From assembly GCA_020161615.1 (NCBI GenBank), contig JAIUPD010000010.1:147455-211454 (forward strand): a stretch of 64,000 nucleotides of DNA, written 5' to 3'. The notes below the pieces were generated by a model. That model was not told the origin of the DNA, ran no database searches, and worked only from the letters and a program-made list of their open reading frames with translations. Positions within the stretch are counted from its first letter, which is position 1, and every line of letters starts with the position of its first letter. The DNA comes from Pseudomonadota bacterium (lineage in GTDB: Bacteria > Pseudomonadota > Alphaproteobacteria > Rhodobacterales > Rhodobacteraceae). Below, piece after piece: positions 17,895-25,379 of the stretch. The position numbers were made by a program, and so were the translations under genes.

Positions 17895-18704
17895 ATGACC
17901 AGCCTTCCCGTCTACCGGACCCGCGGGTCCGGCCCCACCACGGTTTTCCTGCTGCACGGCGCCTATGGCGACGGACGCTATTTTGACGATCTCGCCAACA
18001 GCCTTGCGGTGGCGGGCTATCGCGTCGTCGATTGGGACGCGCCCGGCTACGGCGACAGCCCGCGGGTCGAGCCCGCCACCATCGAGGCCTTCGCCGATGC
18101 GGCGCAAGCGATGATCCGCGCGGAAGCCAGCGCAACCAACGTTGTTCTGGGTCATTCCATGGGCGCGCTGATCGGCCCGCGGCTGACCAACATGGAGGAT
18201 CGGGTGAACGGCCTGATCCTCTCGGCCGGCTCGATGGGCATTCCCAACCGCTCGCCCGAGGACCGGGCCCGGTTCCTGGAAGAACGCCTGACGCCGCTTG
18301 AGCGCGGCATGAGCGTGCAGGATTACGCGCGGCCGCTGATCACCCACATGATGGCACCCGGGGCCAGCGGCCCGCTGGTCGAGCGGGTGTTCGAGGTGGT
18401 GCTGTCGATGCGGACCGAGACCTTCCGCACCTCGCTGAACGCGCTGACCCTCTATGACGGGCGGGCGGCGCTGGAAGCCCTGACCAAACCCACGCTGATG
18501 ATCGCCGGCGAGCATGACCCGGCCTGTCCGGCCGAGGGGATGCGCCTGATGCACGAGGCCGCGCCGCATAGCGAGTTCGAGATCCTGCCGGGGGTCGGGC
18601 ATTACGGCTTCGCCGAACGGCCCGAGGCCTACAAGGCGCTGGTCCTCGGCTGGTTGGCCCGAACCTTTCCGAGCCAGGCCCGACAGGACCAGGACCGGTC
18701 CTGA
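17895..18704 (+). CDS. Alpha/beta hydrolase, meta-cleavage-hydrolase-like
   Basis: A 269-residue alpha/beta hydrolase. The oxyanion motif is LLHGAYGDGRYF, the nucleophile elbow is LGHSMGALIGP (Ser near residue 92), the acid is the Asp of IAGEHDPACPAEG and the His is in LPGVGHYGFAERPE. AAAGGAAA precedes the ATG at 17895. It follows the oxygenase gene by 22 nt and ends the operon before a bidirectional hairpin. It could hydrolyse an ester or lactone formed in the pathway. The overall pattern resembles MhpC/haloperoxidase-like hydrolases, but the substrate is not deducible. Confidence 0.85.
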   Translation: MTSLPVYRTRGSGPTTVFLLHGAYGDGRYFDDLANSLAVAGYRVVDWDAPGYGDSPRVEPATIEAFADAAQAMIRAEASATNVVLGHSMGALIGPRLTNMEDRVNGLILSAGSMGIPNRSPEDRARFLEERLTPLERGMSVQDYARPLITHMMAPGASGPLVERVFEVVLSMRTETFRTSLNALTLYDGRAALEALTKPTLMIAGEHDPACPAEGMRLMHEAAPHSEFEILPGVGHYGFAERPEAYKALVLGWLARTFPSQARQDQDRS

Positions 18705-18712
18705 CCCGGGCT

Positions 18713-18745
18713 GCGGGCCGCGCCGCGTCGTCCGGCGTGGCCCGC
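18713..18745. terminator. Bidirectional hairpin between convergent genes
   Basis: A 13-bp stem (GCGGGCCGCGCCG with CGGCGTGGCCCGC, one G-T wobble) and a 7-nt loop fill almost the whole 42-bp gap between the convergent hydrolase and TetR genes. No long T tract is present, so termination strength is uncertain. Confidence 0.65.
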
Positions 18746-18746
18746 G

Positions 18747-19448
18747 CTAGGATTTCCAGTCCAGCAGGGCGGGCGAGGCGATGGAGAGTGCCTTGTCCGA
18801 CGGCTCCAACCCGCGCAGCATGACTTCGATCTGCGCAAACAGACGCCGCATGGCGCCCCGGATGTCGGGAATGTCAGCCCAGATGTAGTTGCGATAGGAT
18901 TCGATGATCAACGCCTGCGCCATCGACGCCATCGACTCCGGGTCGAAACTTGCCCGCAGCTCGCCCGTCTCGCCTGCTTGCCTGAAGCGCTGCGCGATCG
19001 CGCCCGTTGTCCCGGAATAGATCTCGCGGAACCGGGTCGATTGCTCGGATCGGTCATAATTGTTCAGATGGCCCAAGGCCGCGCGCGCGATCACGAGGTC
19101 ATCGGTCAGCCGGACCAGATGGTCCAGCGCGATGTTCATCAGATACTCCATGATCGAGATATCGGCCTCGGCCAGTTCCTGCACGTCGCGGGTCGCGTCC
19201 TCCAACACGTCGTTGAACAGCATGAACAGCAGGTCCCGCTTCGAATTGGCGAACAGGAACAGCGTGCCTTGGGCGACATCGGCCATATGGGCGATCTCGC
19301 GTACGGTGGTTTCCTCGAACCCCTTGGACATGAAGAGCGCGCGCGAGGCCTCGCGGATGCGACGCTGGCGATCCAGCTTGGCCTTTCCCGGACGCGCGGG
19401 TTCGGCGGCGGACCGCGACGAGGAACGATTGCGGGGCGTCTTGCTCAC
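18747..19448 (-). CDS. TetR-family transcriptional regulator
   Basis: A 233-residue TetR/AcrR protein with a basic N-terminal tail (MSKTPRNRSSSRSAAEP), then the DNA-binding domain at about residues 28-75 (ASRALFMSKGFEETTVREIA, AQGTLFLFANSKRDLLFMLF). The C-terminal ligand domain is helical and unremarkable. It lies 70 nt upstream of the ATPase gene's 3' end and is transcribed in the same direction as the sugar importer operon, so it may be its last gene or have its own promoter. It is the best candidate for binding the ATGAGC/GCTCAT palindromes at 23760 and 23873, because symmetric sites of about 14-20 bp are usual for TetR proteins. Confidence 0.9.
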   Translation of the reverse strand: MSKTPRNRSSSRSAAEPARPGKAKLDRQRRIREASRALFMSKGFEETTVREIAHMADVAQGTLFLFANSKRDLLFMLFNDVLEDATRDVQELAEADISIMEYLMNIALDHLVRLTDDLVIARAALGHLNNYDRSEQSTRFREIYSGTTGAIAQRFRQAGETGELRASFDPESMASMAQALIIESYRNYIWADIPDIRGAMRRLFAQIEVMLRGLEPSDKALSIASPALLDWKS

Positions 19449-19518
19449 GGCGTCATCCGTCTTGAAGTCGTCAGGATGATCTAAGCGAATTCACCCGACA
19501 ACGGAATAGCGTCGGTTC

Positions 19519-20694
19519 TCAGCGCAGGGCGGCACCATCGGATGCCCTGAAAAAATGCAGGCGGCGGGGATCGAGATGCAGCGCCACACCGGGGCCGTCG
19601 GGCACCGCGGTATCGATGCCCAGCCGGGCGATCAGGGGCGCGCGATGGGCGGCCGCCACCATGCCGAGGTCGGTCAGGAAATCCGCATCCACCGGCTGCC
19701 CGCCGCCGGTCATTGGCGTGTCGGCGCCGATGGTCATGTGGACCAGTTTCTCGGGCGGCAGTTCTTCGATCATGCGCATCTCTGCCGCCAGGCCGGGCGT
19801 GCCGGGCGGCGCGAAGGACAGGTGCTCGGGCCGGATCCCGACCACGATGCGGTGGCCGGACTCCGCCCGAAGGGCGGCGGGAAGCGGGGCGCCGGGATCG
19901 AGCCGCAGGACGGCGCCATCGGTCAGCAACTCGGGCCCGGTCTCGGTAAGCCGGAACTCGGCGCGGAACAGGTTCATCGCCGGCGAGCCGACGAAGGCCG
20001 CAACGAACAGGTTGGTCGGCTGTTCGTAAAGCTCGCGCGGTGTGCCGACCTGCTGCAGCAACCCGCCGCGAAGGATGGCGATGCGATGCCCCATCGTCAT
20101 CGCCTCGGTCTGATCGTGGGTGACATAGAGCGTGGTCACGCCCTGCTGCTTCTGCAGGCCAATGATTTCGGCCCGCATCTGGTTGCGCAGCTTGGCGTCG
20201 AGGTTCGACAGCGGTTCGTCCATCAGGAAGATCTGCGGATCGCGGACCAGCGCCCGGCCCATGGCCACCCGCTGCCGCTGCCCGCCGGACAGCGCCTTGG
20301 GCCGGCGATCCAGATATTCCGTCAGCCCCAGGGTCTGCGCGGCCGCGGCGACACGCCGCGCGATCTCGTCCTTCGAGGCGCCGCGGCTGGCGAGGGGGAA
20401 GGCGATGTTCTCGGCTACGGTCATATGCGGATAGAGCGCATAGTTCTGGAACACCATCGCCACGTCGCGGTCACGGGCAGAGAGGCCATTGACGACCTTG
20501 CCGCCGATACGCAATTCCCCCTCGGTGATCGGCTCCAGACCGGCGGTCATGCGCAGCGCCGTGCTCTTGCCGCAGCCCGAGGGGCCGACGACGACCATGA
20601 ACTCGCCATCCTCGATGGTGAAACTGAGGTCGCGCACGGCGTAAGCGCCGTTACCATAGCGTTTGCCGACGCCGTCGAACTGAATGGTGGACAT
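19519..20694 (-). CDS. Sugar ABC importer ATPase, MalK/UgpC type
   Basis: A 391-residue ATPase with Walker A GPSGCGKST, the LSGGQRQRVAMGRAL signature, Walker B IFLMDEPLSNLDAKLR and the switch His in LYVTHDQTEA. A C-terminal TOBE-type regulatory region (about 240-391) is typical of CUT1 importers. The start at 20694 (MSTIQFDGVGKRYGNGAYAV) matches the family; a longer upstream frame is low-complexity Ser/Arg and unlikely. It lies 13 nt after the MalG-type permease gene in a four-gene operon MalE-F-G-K. Confidence 0.93.
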   Translation of the reverse strand: MSTIQFDGVGKRYGNGAYAVRDLSFTIEDGEFMVVVGPSGCGKSTALRMTAGLEPITEGELRIGGKVVNGLSARDRDVAMVFQNYALYPHMTVAENIAFPLASRGASKDEIARRVAAAAQTLGLTEYLDRRPKALSGGQRQRVAMGRALVRDPQIFLMDEPLSNLDAKLRNQMRAEIIGLQKQQGVTTLYVTHDQTEAMTMGHRIAILRGGLLQQVGTPRELYEQPTNLFVAAFVGSPAMNLFRAEFRLTETGPELLTDGAVLRLDPGAPLPAALRAESGHRIVVGIRPEHLSFAPPGTPGLAAEMRMIEELPPEKLVHMTIGADTPMTGGGQPVDADFLTDLGMVAAAHRAPLIARLGIDTAVPDGPGVALHLDPRRLHFFRASDGAALR

Positions 20695-20707
20695 GGTTCT
20701 GGTCGCT

Positions 20708-21541
20708 TTACTTGATGCCGCCCGTGAAGCCCTTGATGAGCTGTTTCTGGGCGAGGAGATAGAAGGCAAGGATCGGCACGACAGAGACGAAGACCGCCGC
20801 GAAGACGAGGTTCCAGCGGGCCGAGAATTCGCCGACGAAGCCATAGACGGCGACGGGCAAGGTCTGGGCCGGGCTACCGGACAGAAAGATCAGCTGGATG
20901 AAGAAATCGTTCCACACGACCATGCCGACCATGACGGCAACGGTGCCGGTGACCGGGGCCAGCAACGGGAAGATCACCTTGAGGAAGATCCGGCCCCGGC
21001 TGGCGCCGTCGACTTCGGCGGCTTCCTCGTAATCGGCAGGCAGGGTGCGCACGAAGCCGGAGTACAGAAACACCGACATCGGCGTCATCAGCCCCGAATA
21101 AAGGACGATCAGGCCCAGTTGATTTCCGACAAGGCCGATCTGCCGCATCACCGAATAGAGCGGCACGACCGACAGCTGGTGGGGCAGGATGATGCCGATG
21201 ACGAAGAAGAAGAACAGAAGCGTCCCCATGCGCCGGCCGTTGCGGGCGATCACATAGGCGCTGGCCGAGCCGAGGGCGATCACCGCCACGACCGACCCTA
21301 TGGTCACGATCAGGCTGTTGAGCATGGCCTGGCCCAGGCTCACCCCCATCGTGCCGCGCCAAGCCTCGGCATAATTGGCAAAGGCCAATTGGTCGGGAAA
21401 GCCCACGGGATCGGCAAAGATCTCGGACATGGGCTTCAGCGAGACGATGGCGAGGTAATAGAAGGGTACACACCACAGCAGCGCCAGAGCGAGGGCGCCG
21501 AGTTCGCGGCCGAACGTGTTCAGGGCGGAGGGGCGGTTCAT
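20708..21541 (-). CDS. Sugar ABC importer permease, MalG type
   Basis: A 277-residue permease with six membrane helices and the EAA loop YEEAAEVDGASRGRIFLKVIFPLL, which contacts the ATPase. Its start overlaps the stop of the MalF-type gene in an ATGA. This is the CarQ/MalG half of a CUT1-type importer for oligosaccharides or glycosides. Ligand specificity cannot be read from the permease. Confidence 0.93.
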   Translation of the reverse strand: MNRPSALNTFGRELGALALALLWCVPFYYLAIVSLKPMSEIFADPVGFPDQLAFANYAEAWRGTMGVSLGQAMLNSLIVTIGSVVAVIALGSASAYVIARNGRRMGTLLFFFFVIGIILPHQLSVVPLYSVMRQIGLVGNQLGLIVLYSGLMTPMSVFLYSGFVRTLPADYEEAAEVDGASRGRIFLKVIFPLLAPVTGTVAVMVGMVVWNDFFIQLIFLSGSPAQTLPVAVYGFVGEFSARWNLVFAAVFVSVVPILAFYLLAQKQLIKGFTGGIK

Positions 21542-22413
21542 ATCCGGTCCTCCCGGGCACGCAGGACAAGCAGCTGGATCACCGAGACGACCAGCACCAG
21601 CGCGGTCAGCACCAGCGCGAAGGCGGCGCCATAACCGAAGCGGCCAAAGGCGAAGGTCTGTTTGAAGATCTGCGTGGCCAGGGTTTCGGTCGCGTAGCCG
21701 GGACCGCCGAAGGTCAGGGCGATCACCTGATCGAAGGTGCGCAAGCCGAAGATCGTCGGCAGGGCGATGGACACCGTCGCGGCGGGCGCCAGCAACGGGA
21801 AGGTGATCTTGCGAAAACGCCGCCAGGGCGAGGCCCCGTCGATCTCGGCAGCCTCGATCAGGTCGGTGGGGATACCCTGCAGCCCGGCAAGGTAGAAGGC
21901 CATGCACAGCCCCGAGAATTGCCAGACCATGACCACCAGGACCGACCACAGGGCGGTGTCGGGATCGCCCAGCCAGACCCGGGTCGCGCCCTCGAGCCCC
22001 AAGGCCTCGAGCCCGGCATTCAGCGGACCGTTCACCGAGAAGATGAACTTCCAGACATACGAGACGGCAAGCGGGCTCATCACCACCGGCGCGAAAAAGA
22101 CCATGCGCAGGATGTTCTGGGCCCGCAGCGCGCCATTCAGCATCAGTGCCAGGCCAAGACCGATCAGATTGGACAGGGTGACATAGAAGAAGGTCAGCAG
22201 CAGCGTGTTGGTCAGCGCGGCCCGGGCCTCGGCACTGGTCAGCACCTGCCGGAAATTGGCCAGCCCCACGAAATTCGGCGTGCTCAGCCCGTCCCAATCG
22301 GTGAAGGCGTACCAGCCTCCGGCGACGAAAGCCCCGTAATGGAACAGCAGCATGATGACGATGGCGGGGGCCGCCCAGGCGAGCGGCGCACGGGCCGCGG
22401 TCGGAGAGTACAT
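21538..22413 (-). CDS. Sugar ABC importer permease, MalF type
   Basis: A 291-residue permease with six membrane helices. The N terminus (PLAWAAPAIVIMLLFHYGAF) and the EAA loop LIEAAEIDGASPWRRFRKITFPLL are characteristic of MalF/UgpA subunits. I chose the start at 22413 because it gives a short N-terminal tail before the first helix; the Shine-Dalgarno (AAAGA) is weak. It lies 82 nt after the binding-protein gene and overlaps malG-type by 4 nt. Confidence 0.9.
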   Translation of the reverse strand: MYSPTAARAPLAWAAPAIVIMLLFHYGAFVAGGWYAFTDWDGLSTPNFVGLANFRQVLTSAEARAALTNTLLLTFFYVTLSNLIGLGLALMLNGALRAQNILRMVFFAPVVMSPLAVSYVWKFIFSVNGPLNAGLEALGLEGATRVWLGDPDTALWSVLVVMVWQFSGLCMAFYLAGLQGIPTDLIEAAEIDGASPWRRFRKITFPLLAPAATVSIALPTIFGLRTFDQVIALTFGGPGYATETLATQIFKQTFAFGRFGYGAAFALVLTALVLVVSVIQLLVLRAREDRI

Positions 22414-22495
22414 CAGCGGATCTTTCGGCTGCCGACAGGGCGCGGCGCCCACCGGACCGGTCCCAGGCCGGGGCCGGGGCGAGCGCCGCGCAGGA

Positions 22496-23737
22496 TCATT
22501 CCCCGGCGTCCCAGGCGGCATCGAGCGCCGCCAGAACCTCGTCGATCGTGGCCTGCCCGGTGACGATCTGGGTGGCGCCGCGGCTGAGGGTATCCAGGAC
22601 TTCCAGCCGCGTCCACCCGGTGTGGGGCAGTCCGACGATTTCGCCCGCGCTGTAATAGGGCGCAAGGCGCTCGATCATCGCGGGAAAGGTGCCCTCGGCG
22701 ACATCGGCCCGCGCGGTTCCGCCGGCGATGGCGGTGAAGGCGCGCTGCTGCTCGGGCTCGGCCAGCCAGTCGATAAAGCCGAGCGCCGCGTCGAGATTGG
22801 GCGATCCCGCCGCGACCGACAGGGCGTCATTGTAGAACCCCAGCGCCACGGTGTTCTCGCCCGAGGGCCAGGGGCCGACGGCCAGCGACAGGGTCGGGTT
22901 CATCCGCAGCACGGCACCGGCGAGCGTGACCGGACCCACGTTGGTCGCCCCCTGTTCACCGGCCATCGCGGCGAAAAGGTCGGGCACGCTGGCCGCTTCG
23001 AAACCGCGCTGGAAGCAGCCCTCCTCGGCCATGCGGGCAAAGGTGGCGAAGGTCTCGGCCCAGCCCGGGGTCGTGGCGAAACTGACCTCGCCTGCGCGGC
23101 GGCGGGCGTTCCAGTCCGGCGTCTCGGCATAGACCTTCGCGGCGGCGATGGTCTCAACGATGTAATAGGGGAAGGCCCCCGAGGCCGACGAGAAGCTGAC
23201 GCCCTGCCCGGCCGCAGTGGCGCAGGCGGCGAAGAAGTCCTCTTCGGTTTCGGGATAGGCGATGCCCAGCCGTTCCATCATCGCGGTGTTGTGGATCAGC
23301 CCGACCGAGGTCAGCGACAGCGGCAAGCCATAGAGCGCTTCGCCGTCATAATAGACGTCGCGCGCGCTCTCGGGGAAGTCGGCCACCCAGGCACCGGCGG
23401 ACAGGTCGGCAAGATGCCCCGCCTGCGCCAGCGGCATCAGCGATTCCAGCCGTCCGTAACCCGCGTTGGTATAGATCAGGTCGGGGGCCGCGCCGGACTG
23501 GATCTGCGTGACCACCGCCTGCCCATAGCTGTCGCCCGAGGGGAATTTCTGCACCGTGAAGGTCACGCCTCCGGTTTCGGCGGCATAGGTCTGGGCCAGC
23601 TGTTCCAGTGCGTCGCCCACGGCGCTGGCGGGCGCCACAAGCCGCAGGGTCACATCCTGCGCGAGGGCGGGCAGCGCTGTCGAGGCGATCAGAAGGGCCG
23701 CGCCGGAAAGGCGCAGGGCAAGGCTGTCGGAACGCAT
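22496..23737 (-). CDS. Sugar/glycoside ABC importer periplasmic binding protein (SBP family 1)
   Basis: A 413-residue secreted binding protein. The signal peptide ends near ALPALAQ. The SBP_bac_1 fold is seen in PDLIYTNAGYGRLESLMPLAQAG, EALYGLPLSLTSVGLIHNT and EPEQQRAFTAIAGGTA. The ATG at 23737 has a weak Shine-Dalgarno and fits the signal peptide; a longer frame to 23788 would run through the operator and is unlikely. It is divergent from the DUF6379/TIM-barrel/GMC operon, so the imported ligand is probably the substrate of those enzymes. Confidence 0.9.
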   Translation of the reverse strand: MRSDSLALRLSGAALLIASTALPALAQDVTLRLVAPASAVGDALEQLAQTYAAETGGVTFTVQKFPSGDSYGQAVVTQIQSGAAPDLIYTNAGYGRLESLMPLAQAGHLADLSAGAWVADFPESARDVYYDGEALYGLPLSLTSVGLIHNTAMMERLGIAYPETEEDFFAACATAAGQGVSFSSASGAFPYYIVETIAAAKVYAETPDWNARRRAGEVSFATTPGWAETFATFARMAEEGCFQRGFEAASVPDLFAAMAGEQGATNVGPVTLAGAVLRMNPTLSLAVGPWPSGENTVALGFYNDALSVAAGSPNLDAALGFIDWLAEPEQQRAFTAIAGGTARADVAEGTFPAMIERLAPYYSAGEIVGLPHTGWTRLEVLDTLSRGATQIVTGQATIDEVLAALDAAWDAGE

Positions 23738-23759
23738 GGAGGAACCTCTCTGTTCATAT

Positions 23760-23773
23760 ATGAGCGTACTCAT
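23760..23773. promoter_or_regulatory. Operator O1, ATGAGC-type palindrome
   Basis: ATGAG-CGTA-CTCAT, a dyad with perfect 5-bp arms. It is a second copy of the core of the larger palindrome at 23873. It lies just downstream of the predicted transcription start of the binding-protein operon and 22 nt before that gene's start codon, where a bound protein would block elongation. Confidence 0.65.
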
Positions 23774-23786
23774 TTTTTGTGATTCC

Positions 23787-23816
23787 ATGCTAGAGACATT
23801 CCAATCTTTCTGTCAA
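23787..23816 (-). promoter_or_regulatory. Predicted sigma-70 promoter of the sugar importer operon
   Basis: On the minus strand a consensus TTGACA (23816-23811) is followed after 18 bp by TAGCAT (23792-23787). Transcription would start near 23780, placing operator O1 at about +8 to +21. Confidence 0.5.
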
Positions 23817-23872
23817 TCATGAAGAAAGGCCAGAAATATATGTTGTAGACCGCCTGCCCTCCAGCGTCACAT

Positions 23873-23892
23873 TAAATGAGCATGCTCATTTA
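23873..23892. promoter_or_regulatory. Operator O2, perfect 20-bp palindrome
   Basis: TAAATGAGCA followed by its exact reverse complement TGCTCATTTA. It shares the ATGAG/CTCAT core with O1, 113 bp away. It ends 6 bp upstream of a TTGACA box for the plus-strand operon. The symmetry and size suit a TetR dimer or pair of dimers; the TetR gene at 18747 is the nearest candidate and the IclR gene at 27051 the alternative. Confidence 0.75.
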
Positions 23893-23898
23893 TGACCG

Positions 23899-23927
23899 TT
23901 GACAGGCGGCAGCATGGAAAATATTGA
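23899..23927 (+). promoter_or_regulatory. Predicted promoter of the DUF6379/TIM-barrel/GMC operon
   Basis: A consensus TTGACA (23899-23904) is followed after 17 bp by TATTGA (23922-23927), a poor -10. It lies immediately downstream of operator O2 and 55 nt before the first start codon. The -10 is weak, so an activator may be needed. Confidence 0.4.
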
Positions 23928-23981
23928 ACTTTGCTCAGGGGATGCGTCGCATCCCTCGCCGCTGCCAGGGAATTGTGCCTC

Positions 23982-24359
23982 ATGTTGTCGGACCTGCTGA
24001 TCGAGCCAGACTCGCTTGTGGCCACGACCACCGGGCTCTCCCTGGGCCTCCGCCTGCCGTGGTACCAATCCCTCCCGCTGTCGACGGTGCGACTCAGCGA
24101 GGTCGCTGTTGATGGCACCCCACTCTCGCCGGCCGGGCTGTCCTTCACGCTGAACGGCCAGACACGCCCCCTGACCGTGATGCCCGGTCTGACGGGCGAA
24201 TACTGGTTCGTGACGGATACCCTGCACCTGCATCTGCCGCTCTCCGGGCCAAGGCGGGGCACCGACTATCTGTGCCGCCTGCGCCTTCAGCTGTTTCCGC
24301 CCTATGCCGAAACGCTGCGCCGCGACAATGTCGGCGCGCTGAGGATGCGCGCCCGATGA
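23982..24359 (+). CDS. DUF6379 protein, C-glycoside deglycosidase beta-subunit-like
   Basis: A 125-residue, all-beta-looking cytoplasmic protein without signal peptide. It matches my recollection of DUF6379, the small subunit of C-glycoside deglycosidases: an N-terminal strand block GLSLGLRLPWYQSLPLSTVRL, then VAVDGTPLSPAGLSFTLNG, and a mid-protein ELT/GLTGEYWFVTD strand pair. In characterised enzymes this subunit pairs with a TIM-barrel subunit, and that partner is encoded next, in an ATGA overlap. I chose the ATG at 23982; AGGGAA lies about 11 nt upstream. The overlap with the alpha-like gene suggests coupled 1:1 synthesis. Family assignment is by memory of the pattern and needs a profile search. 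Confidence 0.7.
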   Translation: MLSDLLIEPDSLVATTTGLSLGLRLPWYQSLPLSTVRLSEVAVDGTPLSPAGLSFTLNGQTRPLTVMPGLTGEYWFVTDTLHLHLPLSGPRRGTDYLCRLRLQLFPPYAETLRRDNVGALRMRAR

Positions 24360-25378
24360 GCGGGGGGCACGCCATCCGGCTGGGCGTCTCGCTCTACAGC
24401 TTCACCAACGAATTTCTTGGCCGCAGCCACGACCTGCCGGCCCTGCTGCGCGAAACCGCAGCGCGCGGTCTGGGGCCGGGGGTCGAGGCCGTGGGGTTCC
24501 AGAGCTTTCGCAGTTTCCCCGATGTCACCGAGGCCGAGGCCGGCGCCTTTCGCGATGCCCTGGCCGAAGCCGGGCTGCGGCCGACCTGTCTGGGGATCAC
24601 GGCCGATCGCTTCCTTCAGCCGGGGCAAGCGATTGCGGATTCCGAGCTGATCGAGTTCCACGCCCGGCAGATGCGTTCGGCCCACCGGCTGGGCTTTCCA
24701 CTTGTCCGCTTTCAACATGCCGCGACCCCGGCCGTCATCCGCGCGCTGGTGCCGCTGGCTGAATCGTTGGAGCTTCGGATGGGACTGGAAGTGCATGCGC
24801 CGCTGTTCCTCGACCATCCGGTGATCCTGGCCTACCGCGAGATGTTCGAGGCCGTCGGCAGCCCGTTGCTGGGGTTCATCCCCGATTTCGGTGCCGCGGC
24901 CCGTGCGGTGCCCGAGGTTCAGACCGCCTATTTCCGCGACGTATTGGGCGCGCCCTCACGCGCCGTCGATCGGGCCCTTTTCCTGTGGCATGACGACAAC
25001 TTGCAGCCGCTCGACCGGTTGACCGACTTCGCCGCGTTCTGCGCCGCCGAGGGCATCGACGACCGCTTTCGGGACGAGATCGCCTTGATCTTCGGCATCA
25101 TCGGCCGCGGCGATCCCGCCCGCTGGTCCGAGATCATGCCGCAGGTCTTCCACCTGCATGCGAAATTCTACGACTGCGATCCGCAAGACGGGTCCGATCC
25201 GGCCATCGATACCGCGGCCAATCTGGCGCCCTTCCTGGCGGCAGGATGGCAGGGCGACCTGTCCAGCGAATGGGAGGGGCATGTGACCTCCCGCGGGGAC
25301 GGGTTTGCGATGGTCGAGGCACAGCAACGATACCTTGCTACTCTTTTGAACCCCCCGGCCCGCAAGGCAGAGGTCTGA
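24356..25378 (+). CDS. TIM-barrel (xylose-isomerase-like) protein, C-glycoside deglycosidase alpha-subunit-like
   Basis: A 340-residue protein of the sugar phosphate isomerase/epimerase (AP endonuclease 2) superfamily. The N terminus LGVSLYSFTNEFLGR and the block VEAVGFQSFRSFPDVTE resemble the large subunit of C-glycoside deglycosidases. Four residues could form the divalent-metal site: Glu145 (LGLEVHAP), Asp177 (FIPDFG), His267 (HLHAKF) and Glu304 (SSEWEG); His147 is a candidate acid/base. In known enzymes this subunit cleaves the C-C bond between a 3-keto sugar and an aromatic ring. It overlaps the small-subunit gene by 4 nt and is followed after 1 nt by a GMC oxidoreductase, which could make the 3-keto sugar. 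A plain epimerase is the alternative. Confidence 0.72.
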   Translation: MSGGHAIRLGVSLYSFTNEFLGRSHDLPALLRETAARGLGPGVEAVGFQSFRSFPDVTEAEAGAFRDALAEAGLRPTCLGITADRFLQPGQAIADSELIEFHARQMRSAHRLGFPLVRFQHAATPAVIRALVPLAESLELRMGLEVHAPLFLDHPVILAYREMFEAVGSPLLGFIPDFGAAARAVPEVQTAYFRDVLGAPSRAVDRALFLWHDDNLQPLDRLTDFAAFCAAEGIDDRFRDEIALIFGIIGRGDPARWSEIMPQVFHLHAKFYDCDPQDGSDPAIDTAANLAPFLAAGWQGDLSSEWEGHVTSRGDGFAMVEAQQRYLATLLNPPARKAEV

Positions 25379-25379
25379 C

